48,293 nt of DNA from Bacteroidota bacterium (GTDB taxonomy: Bacteria > Bacteroidota > Bacteroidia > UKL13-3): assembly GCA_947457395.1 (NCBI GenBank), contig CANGVA010000016.1:1-48293 (forward strand), written 5' to 3'. The notes below the pieces were generated by a model. The model made no database searches and was not told the DNA's origin. It saw only the letters and a list, made by a program, of their open reading frames with translations. Position numbers and translations under genes: made by a program. Below, one piece after another: positions 27,922 to 35,954 of this stretch (positions are counted from its first letter, which is position 1; the number at the start of each line of letters is the position of its first letter).

Positions 27922-29008
27922 TCAGTGTTTGGAAAACTCCATTAAATAAGGTTTAATAAATTGATCCAAATCTCCATCCATCACACCTTGCACATCAGAA
28001 GTTTCTGTATCCGTTCTTAAATCTTTAACCAATTTATACGGATGAAATACATAATTTCTGATTTGGCTTCCCCACTCTATTTTTTTCTTGCCTGCCTCAA
28101 TTTTATCACGTGCCTCATTGCGCTTGCGCATTTCAATTTCATACAATTGTGATTTCAGCATTTTCATCGCCCTGTCGCGGTTAGCACTTTGTGAGCGCTC
28201 AACCTGGCAAACAATCACAATACCGGTTGGCTTGTGTGTAAGTTGCACCTTTGTTTCAACTTTATTCACATTTTGGCCACCTGCACCGCCTGAGCGTGAT
28301 GTTTGAATTTCTATATCGGCATCCTTTATTTCTATTTCAATATTATCATCCACCAGCGGATATACATACACTGATGCAAAGGAGGTATGCCTGCGGGCAT
28401 TAGAGTCGAACGGAGAAATCCGAACCATGCGGTGTACCCCATTTTCTCCCTTCAAATATCCATAGGCAAAATCTCCTTCCACTTCAATAGAGCAGGATTT
28501 AATACCTGCACCGTCACCGGCTTGTTCATCAATTACTGCGGCCTTAAACCCTTGTTTATCACAATACATCAGATACATACGCATCAGCATCTCTGCCCAA
28601 TCCTGGCTTTCGGTTCCACCTGCACCGGAGTTAATATTTATTACACAATTCAGTTGATCTTCTTCATTGCTTAGCATGTTTTTAAACTCCAGTTCTTCAA
28701 CTGCTGTTAGGGTTCTGGCATATTGTGCATCCACCTCTTCGTCAGTTGCTTCTCCGGCAGCGGCAAATTCATTTAGTACGCTCAAATCATCAAATATCTG
28801 CTGCACGGCAGCAAATGCTTCAGTCCAGATTTTTTTAAGTTTAATAGATTTTAAAACCTGCTCAGCCTTTTTGGGATCGTTCCAAAAATCCGCGCCATGG
28901 GTTTGTTCTTCTTCCTTAGCTATTGCAGCTAGTTTACCATCCACGTCAAAGATACCTCCTCAGGTCATCTACCCTTAACTTTATTGATTTAAATTGTTCG
29001 TTTGTCAT
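27922..29008 (-). CDS. prfB: Peptide chain release factor 2 with programmed +1 frameshift
   Basis: The true start is the ATG at 29006-29008. A 20-codon frame ends at a TGA (28946-28948) in the context CTT TGA C; a +1 slip on CTT makes GAC the next codon and continues for a 361-aa product. A perfect AGGAGG at 28955-28960 precedes it at the spacing of E. coli prfB. RF2 features: SPF recognition tripeptide (in [17 protein letters not shown]) and the catalytic GGQ ([14 protein letters not shown]). A GTG at 28944 in the second frame is not the start. The frameshift autoregulates RF2: low RF2 slows reading of TGA and favours slippage. A minus-strand -7 box TATATTTG is at 29017-29024, 8 nt before the ATG. 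Confidence 0.96.
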
Positions 29009-29016
29009 ATGGTCAG

Positions 29017-29024
29017 CAAATATA
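29017..29024 (-). promoter_or_regulatory. -7 box of prfB
   Basis: Minus-strand TATATTTG, only 8 nt before the ATG at 29008; no clear -33 at the usual distance. Confidence 0.4.
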
Positions 29025-29096
29025 GGCCAAAAACAGGTATTGCTGCAGCAAGAGATGAATTACCTGACAATTGTACATATATTAAGCCAATGGTTA

Positions 29097-29104
29097 TATC
29101 TTTG
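29097..29104 (+). promoter_or_regulatory. -7 box of the tmRNA gene
   Basis: TATCTTTG, 19 nt before the mature 5' end at 29124; a TTG at 29071-29073 is 23 nt upstream, longer than usual spacing. Confidence 0.45.
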
Positions 29105-29123
29105 TTAAGTAATATCACTGTCA

Positions 29124-29494
29124 GGGGATGACTGGAATTGACGGGAAGAGCAACTGACAGGTAAGCACGCAGCGCATTGGGATGTTGGCGCTTTAATCTC
29201 AACACTCAAAACTTTAACTGGCGATTCAAACTTCGCTATGGCTGCCTAATCAGGAAGATTACGCAAATGCCATTGTCCCGCAGGGGTTAGCTTAACCGCT
29301 CTTGCATCCGGGGCATCAACAGGAAAAGCGTTGCATCAGCCCTCCTTTGGTTGAAGCGACTACTTAAGAGGATAAGGATTGGTTTGGTAAGTGTTGCAAC
29401 CGTACCCATCTCGAAAACAATGCAACGCTAAGCGTGAAGAAAGCCTGATTCATTCCTTCTCCGGACGCGGGTTCGATGCCCGCCATCTCCACCA
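29124..29494 (+). ncRNA. ssrA: tmRNA
   Basis: 371 nt, one-piece. The tRNA-like ends pair (GGGGATG at 29124 with CATCTCC near 29484-29490), with discriminator A and encoded CCA to 29494; the 5' part reads GGAATTGACGGG and the 3' part has the T-arm GGGTTCGATGCCC. The tag frame 29220-29249 encodes GDSNFAMAA then TAA, matching the AMAA-ending tags known from Bacteroidota. It rescues stalled ribosomes and tags products for Clp/Lon proteolysis. Divergent from prfB, with a terminator directly after. Confidence 0.96.
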
Positions 29495-29497
29495 AAA

Positions 29498-29524
29498 AAT
29501 CCTGCCGCAGGGCAGGATTTTTTT
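29498..29524 (+). terminator. Terminator after tmRNA
   Basis: A 9-bp stem AATCCTGCC/GGCAGGATT (29498-29506 and 29511-29519), loop GCAG, T-run to 29524. Confidence 0.92.
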
Positions 29525-29554
29525 AAGTCTCTTGGTGTAAATAAACAGACTTTC

Positions 29555-31234
29555 TCAAATTACCTTCATTACTTTTTTAAGCACACAGAAGTTTGCAATT
29601 GATAAACGGATTTGATAAATCCCAGGTTTTACATGATCCAAACCATCTATCATTGCTTCACCATTAGCAACTGTAACTTTAGCAGTATGAACCAATACTC
29701 CTGAAGAATTAAACAGCTCAAACACCATTTCAGCATCTGCAACATCACTCATGGTGAGCATGAGTTTAGCATCAAAAGGATTGGGCAACACCTCTACCTC
29801 TGGTTTATTATTGGCTACATTTACTGCTATAACAGCAGAATAGCTATATGATCCATCCCTATCCTGCTGTTTTAATCTGTAATCAACCAACCCTTCTGGT
29901 GCATAAAAATCGCGGTACATATAATCCTGCTTTATGATGCTGTTAATGGCGGCAGGAACCTGAGCTATACTCATAAAGTTTAGTCCGTCATTACTTCGTT
30001 CTACATTAAATTGATCAGAATTGATTTCCGTTGCAGTAGACCACTTGCACAGCACTGTTTTATTTTCTACATGGGCATTGAAACCAATAAGAGTAACCGG
30101 CAGGATGCTGGTTTTGCTATACCATATAGGAGAGGTATATACTTTATCGCCATCAAGCTGGGTGATTACTGCATAGTAATAGTATAATCCACCAATTGGT
30201 AAAATGTGGGTGTAATTTAGTGTTGCCGATGAGCTATTGGAAATGAGTGTTGTTGGATTAACTCCGCTACCCGGTATTCCATGAATAATTGCAATGGAAG
30301 ATACCGGCTCCATATCGGGATCATAAACGGATACCTGAATGGATGCATTGAATGAATCATTGAAAACTGTGCCCAGCGGTTTGCCATTAAGTGTAAACGT
30401 AACCTGCACATTCCAATCATCACTTGCTTGTGTTCTTCTTTTTCTAAAAGCCTCAATAATATTATTTCTGGTTAAAGCAGGCGCAAGTGCTACTGTGCGG
30501 CTCTTAGCCATGCGTCCAAAGGTGGTATTGTGATTATCATGATCAAGAGTAGCTCCTACATGATAACCTTGCTTGAGTGCATCCTTGTAGCGTGCCTCAA
30601 AACTGGATGTTGACGGATTATTATACATGGTATCGGTACTAAAAGCCGGACCTGATCTGATGGCAACACCAACAATTGCACTATCCCATGCAGGTTTTAC
30701 AATAGTTGAAAACATTCCTGAGTAATCTGTTGTAGCAGGGTGTGCCAGGCAGGCAAAAGCATTGGGCGTTCTGGCTACACGCTTGAATAAGGAGTCATAA
30801 TCCAAACGTGCATTATAAATATCATAATTAGGAATAGCGGATACACTATCCCAACCAATAAGTTGATTAATGCCGTATATAAGTGTATGGCCACCGGGTG
30901 GGCCGATAACACCCCACTCCATTCCATACATACAAACAAAAACACTATCCTGATTTGCAGTATTAGCCTGACTTAACCCCATTGCATAAAAACTTTTAAG
31001 CATACCTGCACCATAATGGTTATGTTCTGCAATTCCTAAAAAATGAAACTGCTGAGATAGCTTGGCATATTGATAATCCTGAAGAGGAGTAGATAATCCG
31101 CTGGTAGCGGCATCCTGATTTCCATCAGAATAAGAAGAATGTGCATGCAAATTACCGTAGTAAAAATTGAATGGCTGTGCTTGTATGAAGAATGGGAATA
31201 AACCAAAAAGAATATTGAGTAGAGGTTGTTTCAT
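29555..31234 (-). CDS. Secreted PHP-type metallohydrolase with T9SS sorting domain
   Basis: 559 aa from the ATG at 31234, which gives a normal signal (MKQPLLNILFGLFPFFIQAQ). A PHP/CehA-like metal-dependent hydrolase domain follows: NLHAHSSYSDGN, FLGIAEHNHYGAG, YGMEWG, GGHTLIYGIN and a LDHDNHNTTFG segment supply several His/Asp metal ligands. Then come a Fn3-like region (FNAHVENKTVLCKWSTATEINSDQFNVERSNDG) and a C-terminal type IX sorting domain (VEVLPNPFDAKLMLTM to KKVMKVI). It should be exported by T9SS and act outside the cell on a phosphoester or similar substrate, not identifiable here. Confidence 0.83.
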   Translation of the reverse strand: MKQPLLNILFGLFPFFIQAQPFNFYYGNLHAHSSYSDGNQDAATSGLSTPLQDYQYAKLSQQFHFLGIAEHNHYGAGMLKSFYAMGLSQANTANQDSVFVCMYGMEWGVIGPPGGHTLIYGINQLIGWDSVSAIPNYDIYNARLDYDSLFKRVARTPNAFACLAHPATTDYSGMFSTIVKPAWDSAIVGVAIRSGPAFSTDTMYNNPSTSSFEARYKDALKQGYHVGATLDHDNHNTTFGRMAKSRTVALAPALTRNNIIEAFRKRRTQASDDWNVQVTFTLNGKPLGTVFNDSFNASIQVSVYDPDMEPVSSIAIIHGIPGSGVNPTTLISNSSSATLNYTHILPIGGLYYYYAVITQLDGDKVYTSPIWYSKTSILPVTLIGFNAHVENKTVLCKWSTATEINSDQFNVERSNDGLNFMSIAQVPAAINSIIKQDYMYRDFYAPEGLVDYRLKQQDRDGSYSYSAVIAVNVANNKPEVEVLPNPFDAKLMLTMSDVADAEMVFELFNSSGVLVHTAKVTVANGEAMIDGLDHVKPGIYQIRLSIANFCVLKKVMKVI

Positions 31235-31367
31235 AAAGGCAAAGTAAACCCAACTGCACACCTGTGTAACAAACATTATTGCAAATGGTGTGGGAAAGAC
31301 CTGTCTATTAAACCTACTTAACCAAAAGATACATTGCATAAAAAAGCCCCACATTGCTGTGAGGCTT

Positions 31368-31444
31368 TGGCTCCCCGACCTGGGCTCGAACCAGGGACCC
31401 CATGATTAACAGTCATGTGCTCTAACCAGCTGAGCTATCGAGGA
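31368..31444 (-). tRNA. tRNA-Asn (GTT)
   Basis: Minus strand: acceptor TCCTCGA pairs with TCGGGGA (one G-T pair), anticodon loop CTGTTAA gives GTT, T-loop GGTTCGAGCC, discriminator G and encoded CCA (31368-31370). Confidence 0.95.
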
Positions 31445-31497
31445 TTGTAAACTTTTACTCTACTAAAGCTGAACTGATTAATTCTCAACTTGCGCTG

Positions 31498-31614
31498 AGG
31501 TGCTCTAACCAGTCCCGAAGTAGTCAGAATCTTTGATTCTGCTCCATTTCGTGGGTTCTAAAAAAGCTTTACAAATTTTTGATTTGCTGCTTTAAGAAAC
31601 TTAACTATCGAAGA
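31498..31614 (-). pseudogene. tRNA-Asn-like relic interrupted by a structured insert
   Basis: The 13 nt at 31500-31512 are identical to the D-arm region of tRNA-Asn (31417-31429), and 31601-31614 match the 5' acceptor/D region (31431-31444) at 11 of 14 positions, same strand and order. Between them is about 90 nt containing a perfect 7-bp hairpin with TTT loop (31525-31541). It looks like a decayed duplicate of the adjacent tRNA, split by an insertion. The remainder of 31445-31699 shows no gene. Confidence 0.5.
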
Positions 31615-31699
31615 GTTTCCTTAAAAAGGGATGCAATAATAGGTTTTGAGAACTAATTACGCAATATTTGCCGAAATTTTTTTTAAAATAAATTAAAGC

Positions 31700-32623
31700 A
31701 TGAGTTTATTAGTAGTAGGCAGCGTTGCCTTTGATGCCATAGAAACACCTTTTGGCAAAACCGATAAAATTGTAGGTGGGGCAGCCTCTTATATCAGCCT
31801 TGCAGCAAGTAATTTTACCAATAAAACCAATCTGGTAGCCGTTGTTGGAGAAGATTTTCCCGATGCATTTGTCCAACACCTTCAAAACAAGGGCGTAAAT
31901 ACCGATGGCCTACAAATAAAAAAAGGTGAAAAATCCTTTTTCTGGTCAGGCAAGTATCATGTAGATATGAACTCACGTGATACACTGGTTACTGAACTGA
32001 ATGTGCTGGCTAATTTTGATCCTATTATTCCTCAATCTTATCAGGATTGCGAATATCTGATGCTGGGTAACTTAACGCCAAAAGTACAGCAAACCGTAAT
32101 TGAGCGTTTAAATAAGCGTCCAAAACTAATTGTGATGGATACCATGAACTTCTGGATGGAAGTTGCCCTGGATGATTTGAAGCAAACCATTAAAATGGTT
32201 GATGTGCTAACGATTAATGATGAAGAAGCACGCCAATTATCCGGTGAATATTCATTAGTTAAAGCTGCTGCTGCCATTCAGGCTATGGGACCTAAATTTC
32301 TGATTATTAAAAAAGGCGAAAATGGTGCCTTGCTCTTCCATGGTAAGGAGGTATTCTATGCTCCTGCCCTACCACTTGAGGAAGTATTTGACCCAACCGG
32401 TGCTGGCGATACGTTTGCCGGAGGTTTTATAGGCTATCTGGCTAAAACAGGCGATATTTCTTTTGAAAATATGAAAAACGCCATCATATACGGATCTGCT
32501 ATGGCCTCTTTTTGCGTAGAAAAATTTGGAACAGAGCGCTTGGTAAACCTCACCGAGGAAGAAATGAATACACGCATCAATGTTTTCCGCCAATTGGTTA
32601 AGTTCAATCTTACATCGGTATAA
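31700..32623 (+). CDS. PfkB-family carbohydrate/nucleoside kinase
   Basis: 307 aa of the ribokinase/PfkB fold. The N-terminal strand LLVVGSVAFDAIETP and the GGAASYISLAASNF segment form the substrate lid; signature 2, DPTGAGDTFAGGFIGYL at about 230-246, holds the anion hole and the catalytic Asp (GAGD). The substrate (ribose, adenosine, sugar or other) cannot be told. Upstream is the tRNA-Asn region; downstream, a promoter for glutamate dehydrogenase. Confidence 0.87.
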   Translation: MSLLVVGSVAFDAIETPFGKTDKIVGGAASYISLAASNFTNKTNLVAVVGEDFPDAFVQHLQNKGVNTDGLQIKKGEKSFFWSGKYHVDMNSRDTLVTELNVLANFDPIIPQSYQDCEYLMLGNLTPKVQQTVIERLNKRPKLIVMDTMNFWMEVALDDLKQTIKMVDVLTINDEEARQLSGEYSLVKAAAAIQAMGPKFLIIKKGENGALLFHGKEVFYAPALPLEEVFDPTGAGDTFAGGFIGYLAKTGDISFENMKNAIIYGSAMASFCVEKFGTERLVNLTEEEMNTRINVFRQLVKFNLTSV

Positions 32624-32676
32624 TTAATTATACAATTCAAGTCATTTTTCAACAAAGCTGCTGTTTTGCTAAATCA

Positions 32677-32707
32677 TTTGCTAAAACAGTGGCTTTTGCT
32701 ACTTTTG
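32677..32707 (+). promoter_or_regulatory. Promoter of glutamate dehydrogenase
   Basis: TTTG (32677-32680), exactly 19 nt, TACTTTTG (32700-32707): a full Bacteroidota consensus. The ATG at 32730 is 22 nt after the box. Confidence 0.75.
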
Positions 32708-32729
32708 CCACCACTTAAATTTTTATATC

Positions 32730-34010
32730 ATGTCACAAAGAGATAATGTGATTAAGCATAGCTCGGAAAATCCTTTCGAGTCAATGAAAAAAAGATTTGA
32801 CATTGCTGCCAAAACCATTGGATTGGACGACAGTGATTACCATGTACTCATTGCTCCACAAAAAACAGTAATTGTTAATATACCTGTAACCATGGATGAT
32901 GGTAAGGTAAAAGTGTTTGAAGGCTTCCGTGTGGTGCACAATGCGAATCTTGGCCCTTCAAAAGGCGGCATACGCTACTCAATGGATGTGCATTTAGACG
33001 AGGTACGTGCACTGGCAGCATGGATGACTTGGAAATGTGCCGTAGTAGGCATTCCATATGGCGGTGGCAAAGGTGGTATTAAATGTGATCCGCGTTCCAT
33101 GAGCAAAGGTGAATTGGAGCGCTTAACACGCTCTTACACCGACATGATGGTGGATGTGTTTGGGCCCGATAAAGATATCCCTGCTCCTGATATGGGCACA
33201 GGTCCTCAGGAAATGGCCTGGTTAATGGATGAATATTCTAAACTGGTAGGTAAATCATCTCCTGCCGTTGTTACGGGTAAACCAATTGTGTTAGGTGGCT
33301 CATTGGGTCGCGTGGAAGCAACCGGCCGAGGTGTGATGGTTTCTACCCGCGCTGCATTAGCTAAAATGGGTATTAATCCGGTTGGCACTACTTGTGCCGT
33401 TCAAGGATTTGGCAATGTAGGTTCCATTTCAGCCAAACTATTGGCTATGCAAGGGTTAAAAATACTTGCCATATCTGATGTGAGTGGCGCATACTACAAC
33501 CCTGATGGAATAAATATTGAAGCGGCTATTGCTTTCCGTGATAATAACAACGGCACCCTGGAAGGATTTAAAGATGGCAAGAAAATTACTAACGCAGAGT
33601 TACTTGAACTAGATGTTACCGTGTTGGTTCCTGCCGCCATGGAAGATCAAATTACAGAAGAAAATGCCGACCGCATAAAAGCCAAATTAATTGTTGAAGG
33701 AGCAAACGGACCAACCTCCGCAAGTGCAGATGATATTTTGAATAAGAAAGGTGTGTTGGTTGTACCGGATATTCTGGCCAATGCCGGTGGGGTAACTGTA
33801 AGTTACTTTGAGTGGGTGCAAAACCGACTGGGTTATTACTGGACAGAAGAGCGCGTTTACCGTAGGGCCGACCGTGTGATGAAAACCGCTTTTGAAGGCG
33901 TTTATGCCGCTGCACAAAAGTATAATATCCCAATGCGTATTGCAGCCTACTGTGTTGCTATTCAACGTGTAGCAGATGTGGAGAAACTGAGAGGTAAATT
34001 CGGTTTATAA
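32730..34010 (+). CDS. Glu/Leu/Phe/Val dehydrogenase, probable glutamate dehydrogenase
   Basis: 426 aa, the length of the hexameric NAD(P)-dependent enzymes that interconvert glutamate and 2-oxoglutarate plus ammonia. Glutamate-binding segments: GGIRYSMDVHLDEVRALAAWMTWKCAVVGIPYGGGKGGIKCDPR, with the catalytic Lys in GGGKGG. The Rossmann domain has VQGFGNVGS. VEGANGPTS and ILANAGGVTVSYFEWVQN complete it. Together with glnN, it gives this window two nitrogen-assimilation genes. Cofactor preference is not settled by eye. A terminator follows. Confidence 0.92.
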   Translation: MSQRDNVIKHSSENPFESMKKRFDIAAKTIGLDDSDYHVLIAPQKTVIVNIPVTMDDGKVKVFEGFRVVHNANLGPSKGGIRYSMDVHLDEVRALAAWMTWKCAVVGIPYGGGKGGIKCDPRSMSKGELERLTRSYTDMMVDVFGPDKDIPAPDMGTGPQEMAWLMDEYSKLVGKSSPAVVTGKPIVLGGSLGRVEATGRGVMVSTRAALAKMGINPVGTTCAVQGFGNVGSISAKLLAMQGLKILAISDVSGAYYNPDGINIEAAIAFRDNNNGTLEGFKDGKKITNAELLELDVTVLVPAAMEDQITEENADRIKAKLIVEGANGPTSASADDILNKKGVLVVPDILANAGGVTVSYFEWVQNRLGYYWTEERVYRRADRVMKTAFEGVYAAAQKYNIPMRIAAYCVAIQRVADVEKLRGKFGL

Positions 34011-34030
34011 TTATCCATACATTTCTGTAA

Positions 34031-34065
34031 AATCCCTCTGTGCTTATGCATTGGGGGATTTTTCG
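34031..34065 (+). terminator. Terminator after glutamate dehydrogenase
   Basis: A 13-bp imperfect stem (34031-34043 with 34048-34060, one T-T mismatch and two G-T pairs), loop TTAT, then a T-run. Confidence 0.75.
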
Positions 34066-34093
34066 TTTATATTCGCATTCTTAATTAGTTAAT

Positions 34094-34747
34094 ATGCTGC
34101 ACAGAGAAGGAAAAGCAACCATCTTTATTACCCTAGTGGCTTTGTTTGCCATTAATGCCATTTTACAGTTTTTATTGCCTGAGCATACCACCATTCACAA
34201 TATTGCCATCATCATTTCACTGGCTTTTCTCATTATAATTCTGCAGTTTTTTCGAAATCCGACTGTAACACCCACCAAAGGTGATAACCTGGTTATTTCA
34301 CCTGCCGATGGGAAAGTAGTAGTAATTGAGGAGGTTGAAGCCGATGAATATTTTAACGGCAAGCGCCTTCAGATTTCGGTTTTTATGTCGCCCTTTAATG
34401 TGCACGTTAACCGCAACCCTGTAGGCGGTATTATACGTTATTTTAAATATCATCCAGGCAAGTATCTGGTTGCCTGGCATCCCAAATCATCTACAGAAAA
34501 TGAGCGCACAGCGGTTGTGATTGAAACCCCGCAAAAAAAACAGGTGTTATTTAAGCAAATAGCAGGAGCATTGGCCAAACGCATAGTATGGTATGTAAAT
34601 GAAGGCCAACCGGTTGAGCAAGGTGCAGAAATGGGCTTTATTAAATTTGGCTCACGCGTAGATTTGCTCCTGCCGGTTGATGCAAAAGTTAAAGTAAGCT
34701 TAAACCAAAAGGTAAAAGGCGGAAAAACCATTTTGGCAGAGATTTAA
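34094..34747 (+). CDS. psd: Phosphatidylserine decarboxylase family protein
   Basis: 217 aa, the short (archaeal/Bacteroidota) PSD type. Two N-terminal membrane helices (about 8-55) precede the catalytic part: SPADGKVVVIEEVE, RLQISVFMSPFNVHVNRNPVGG with its His, YHPGKYLVAWHPKSSTENERTAVVIE, and the autocatalytic cleavage site FGSRVDLLLP (Gly-Ser) near the C-terminus, which gives the pyruvoyl group. It converts phosphatidylserine to phosphatidylethanolamine in the inner membrane. Confidence 0.92.
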   Translation: MLHREGKATIFITLVALFAINAILQFLLPEHTTIHNIAIIISLAFLIIILQFFRNPTVTPTKGDNLVISPADGKVVVIEEVEADEYFNGKRLQISVFMSPFNVHVNRNPVGGIIRYFKYHPGKYLVAWHPKSSTENERTAVVIETPQKKQVLFKQIAGALAKRIVWYVNEGQPVEQGAEMGFIKFGSRVDLLLPVDAKVKVSLNQKVKGGKTILAEI

Positions 34748-34798
34748 TATTTTTTACCTGCTTTCTATTACATTCGTGTAATCAAACTAATTAGTACC

Positions 34799-35101
34799 AT
34801 GAAAAAAATAGCATTCGTCATCGCATTCCTTGGTCTTGGACTTGTTGCTGCACAAGCACAAAATGCTCCTAAAAAAGAAATTAAAAAAACCGAAACTTTG
34901 GCTCCAGCCGGCAGCAATGCTGTTGTTGATGCTCCTGCAGAAGTAAACGCAAATGATGCGGCTGTAACAGAAGCAAAATCTTCAGAAAAGAAAGCTAGCT
35001 GCACACCTGAAGAAAAGAAAAGTTGCGGCAGTGCTTCCGGCAAAAAATCATGCTGCAGCAAAAAAGCTGAAGCTAAAAAAGAAACTCCGGTTAACCCGTA
35101 A
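34799..35101 (+). CDS. Small secreted Lys/Ala-rich protein with a Cys cluster
   Basis: 100 aa. A clean signal peptide (about 1-20, ending AAQAQ) is followed by a low-complexity Lys/Glu/Ala region and a C-terminal Cys cluster: SCTPEEKKSCGSASGKKSCC, giving four Cys including a CC pair. It could bind metal or be disulfide-bonded in the periplasm; no family is recognised. Flanked by psd and clpP, with its own terminator. Confidence 0.7.
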   Translation: MKKIAFVIAFLGLGLVAAQAQNAPKKEIKKTETLAPAGSNAVVDAPAEVNANDAAVTEAKSSEKKASCTPEEKKSCGSASGKKSCCSKKAEAKKETPVNP

Positions 35102-35123
35102 AGTGAATTAAACCTAAACAATT

Positions 35124-35148
35124 AAACCCCGCAACAGCGGGGTTTTTT
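35124..35148 (+). terminator. Terminator after the Cys-cluster gene
   Basis: A 9-bp stem AAACCCCGC/GCGGGGTTT (35124-35132 and 35137-35145), loop AACA, T-run. Confidence 0.92.
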
Positions 35149-35214
35149 ATTTTATCCATCATGCAATGGGCAAAACATTCAGGCATTTTGTCATTTTCTT
35201 AATGTGGCAAAACT

Positions 35215-35245
35215 ATTGTGAGTTAAATGGCTTTTACTATTTTTG
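35215..35245 (+). promoter_or_regulatory. Promoter of clpP-clpX
   Basis: ATTG (35215-35218), 19 nt, TATTTTTG (35238-35245), with the ATG at 35268 22 nt downstream. Confidence 0.65.
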
Positions 35246-35267
35246 ACCAAATACAACAAACATTATT

Positions 35268-35954
35268 ATGGACGGAAAAGAATTCAGAAAATATGCGGTT
35301 AAGCATAAAGGCATAAGTAGCATTGCCGTTGATGCCTATATTGAAAGCTCGGTAGAAAACATGACACGTACAGTAATTGAGGAGCGCCCTATGAACTTCA
35401 GGGAAATTGACGTGTTCTCGCGCTTAATGGCCGACCGTATTATTTTTCTTGGTATGCCGATAGATGACTATGTGGCCAATATTGTGCAAGCACAATTGCT
35501 GTTCTTAGACAGCATGGATGCCCGCAGAGATATTCAAATGTACATCAACTCACCGGGAGGCTCTGTATATGCAGGACTTGGAATTTATGACACCATGCAA
35601 TGGGTAAATCCTGATGTTGCAACTATTTGCACCGGCCTTGCAGCATCTATGGGTGCTGTGCTTCAATGCGCAGGTACCAAAGGTAAACGCACCGCACTGC
35701 CGCATGCGCGCATCATGATTCATCAGCCGTTGGGTGGCGCACAAGGTCAGGCTTCTGATATTGAAATTACAGCACGTGAAATTCAGAAATTGAAAAAAGA
35801 ATTATACGATATCATTTCTCATCACAGTGGCCAGCCTTTTGATAAAGTGCAGGTTGATAGTGACCGCGATTACTGGATGACATCTCAAGAAGCGAAAGAA
35901 TATGGCATGATTGATGACGTGCTTACCAAACATAAAACGATAGACAAGAAATAA
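35268..35954 (+). CDS. clpP: ATP-dependent Clp protease proteolytic subunit
   Basis: 228 aa, with an N-terminal extension of about 30 residues beyond typical ClpP (a likely propeptide). The catalytic triad is visible: Ser127 in GLAASMGA, His152 in MIHQPLGG and Asp201 in DRDYWM. The oxyanion segment [11 protein letters not shown] is intact. It forms the tetradecameric chamber with ClpX, whose gene starts on its last base, and degrades tmRNA-tagged proteins among others. Confidence 0.96.
   Translation: MDGKEFRKYAVKHKGISSIAVDAYIESSVENMTRTVIEERPMNFREIDVFSRLMADRIIFLGMPIDDYVANIVQAQLLFLDSMDARRDIQMYINSPGGSVYAGLGIYDTMQWVNPDVATICTGLAASMGAVLQCAGTKGKRTALPHARIMIHQPLGGAQGQASDIEITAREIQKLKKELYDIISHHSGQPFDKVQVDSDRDYWMTSQEAKEYGMIDDVLTKHKTIDKK

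Noticed and set aside
28942-28944. GTG as the start of release factor 2
   Set aside because: It cuts off the conserved N-terminus; the frameshift leader upstream with ATG, AGGAGG and CTT TGA C is complete.
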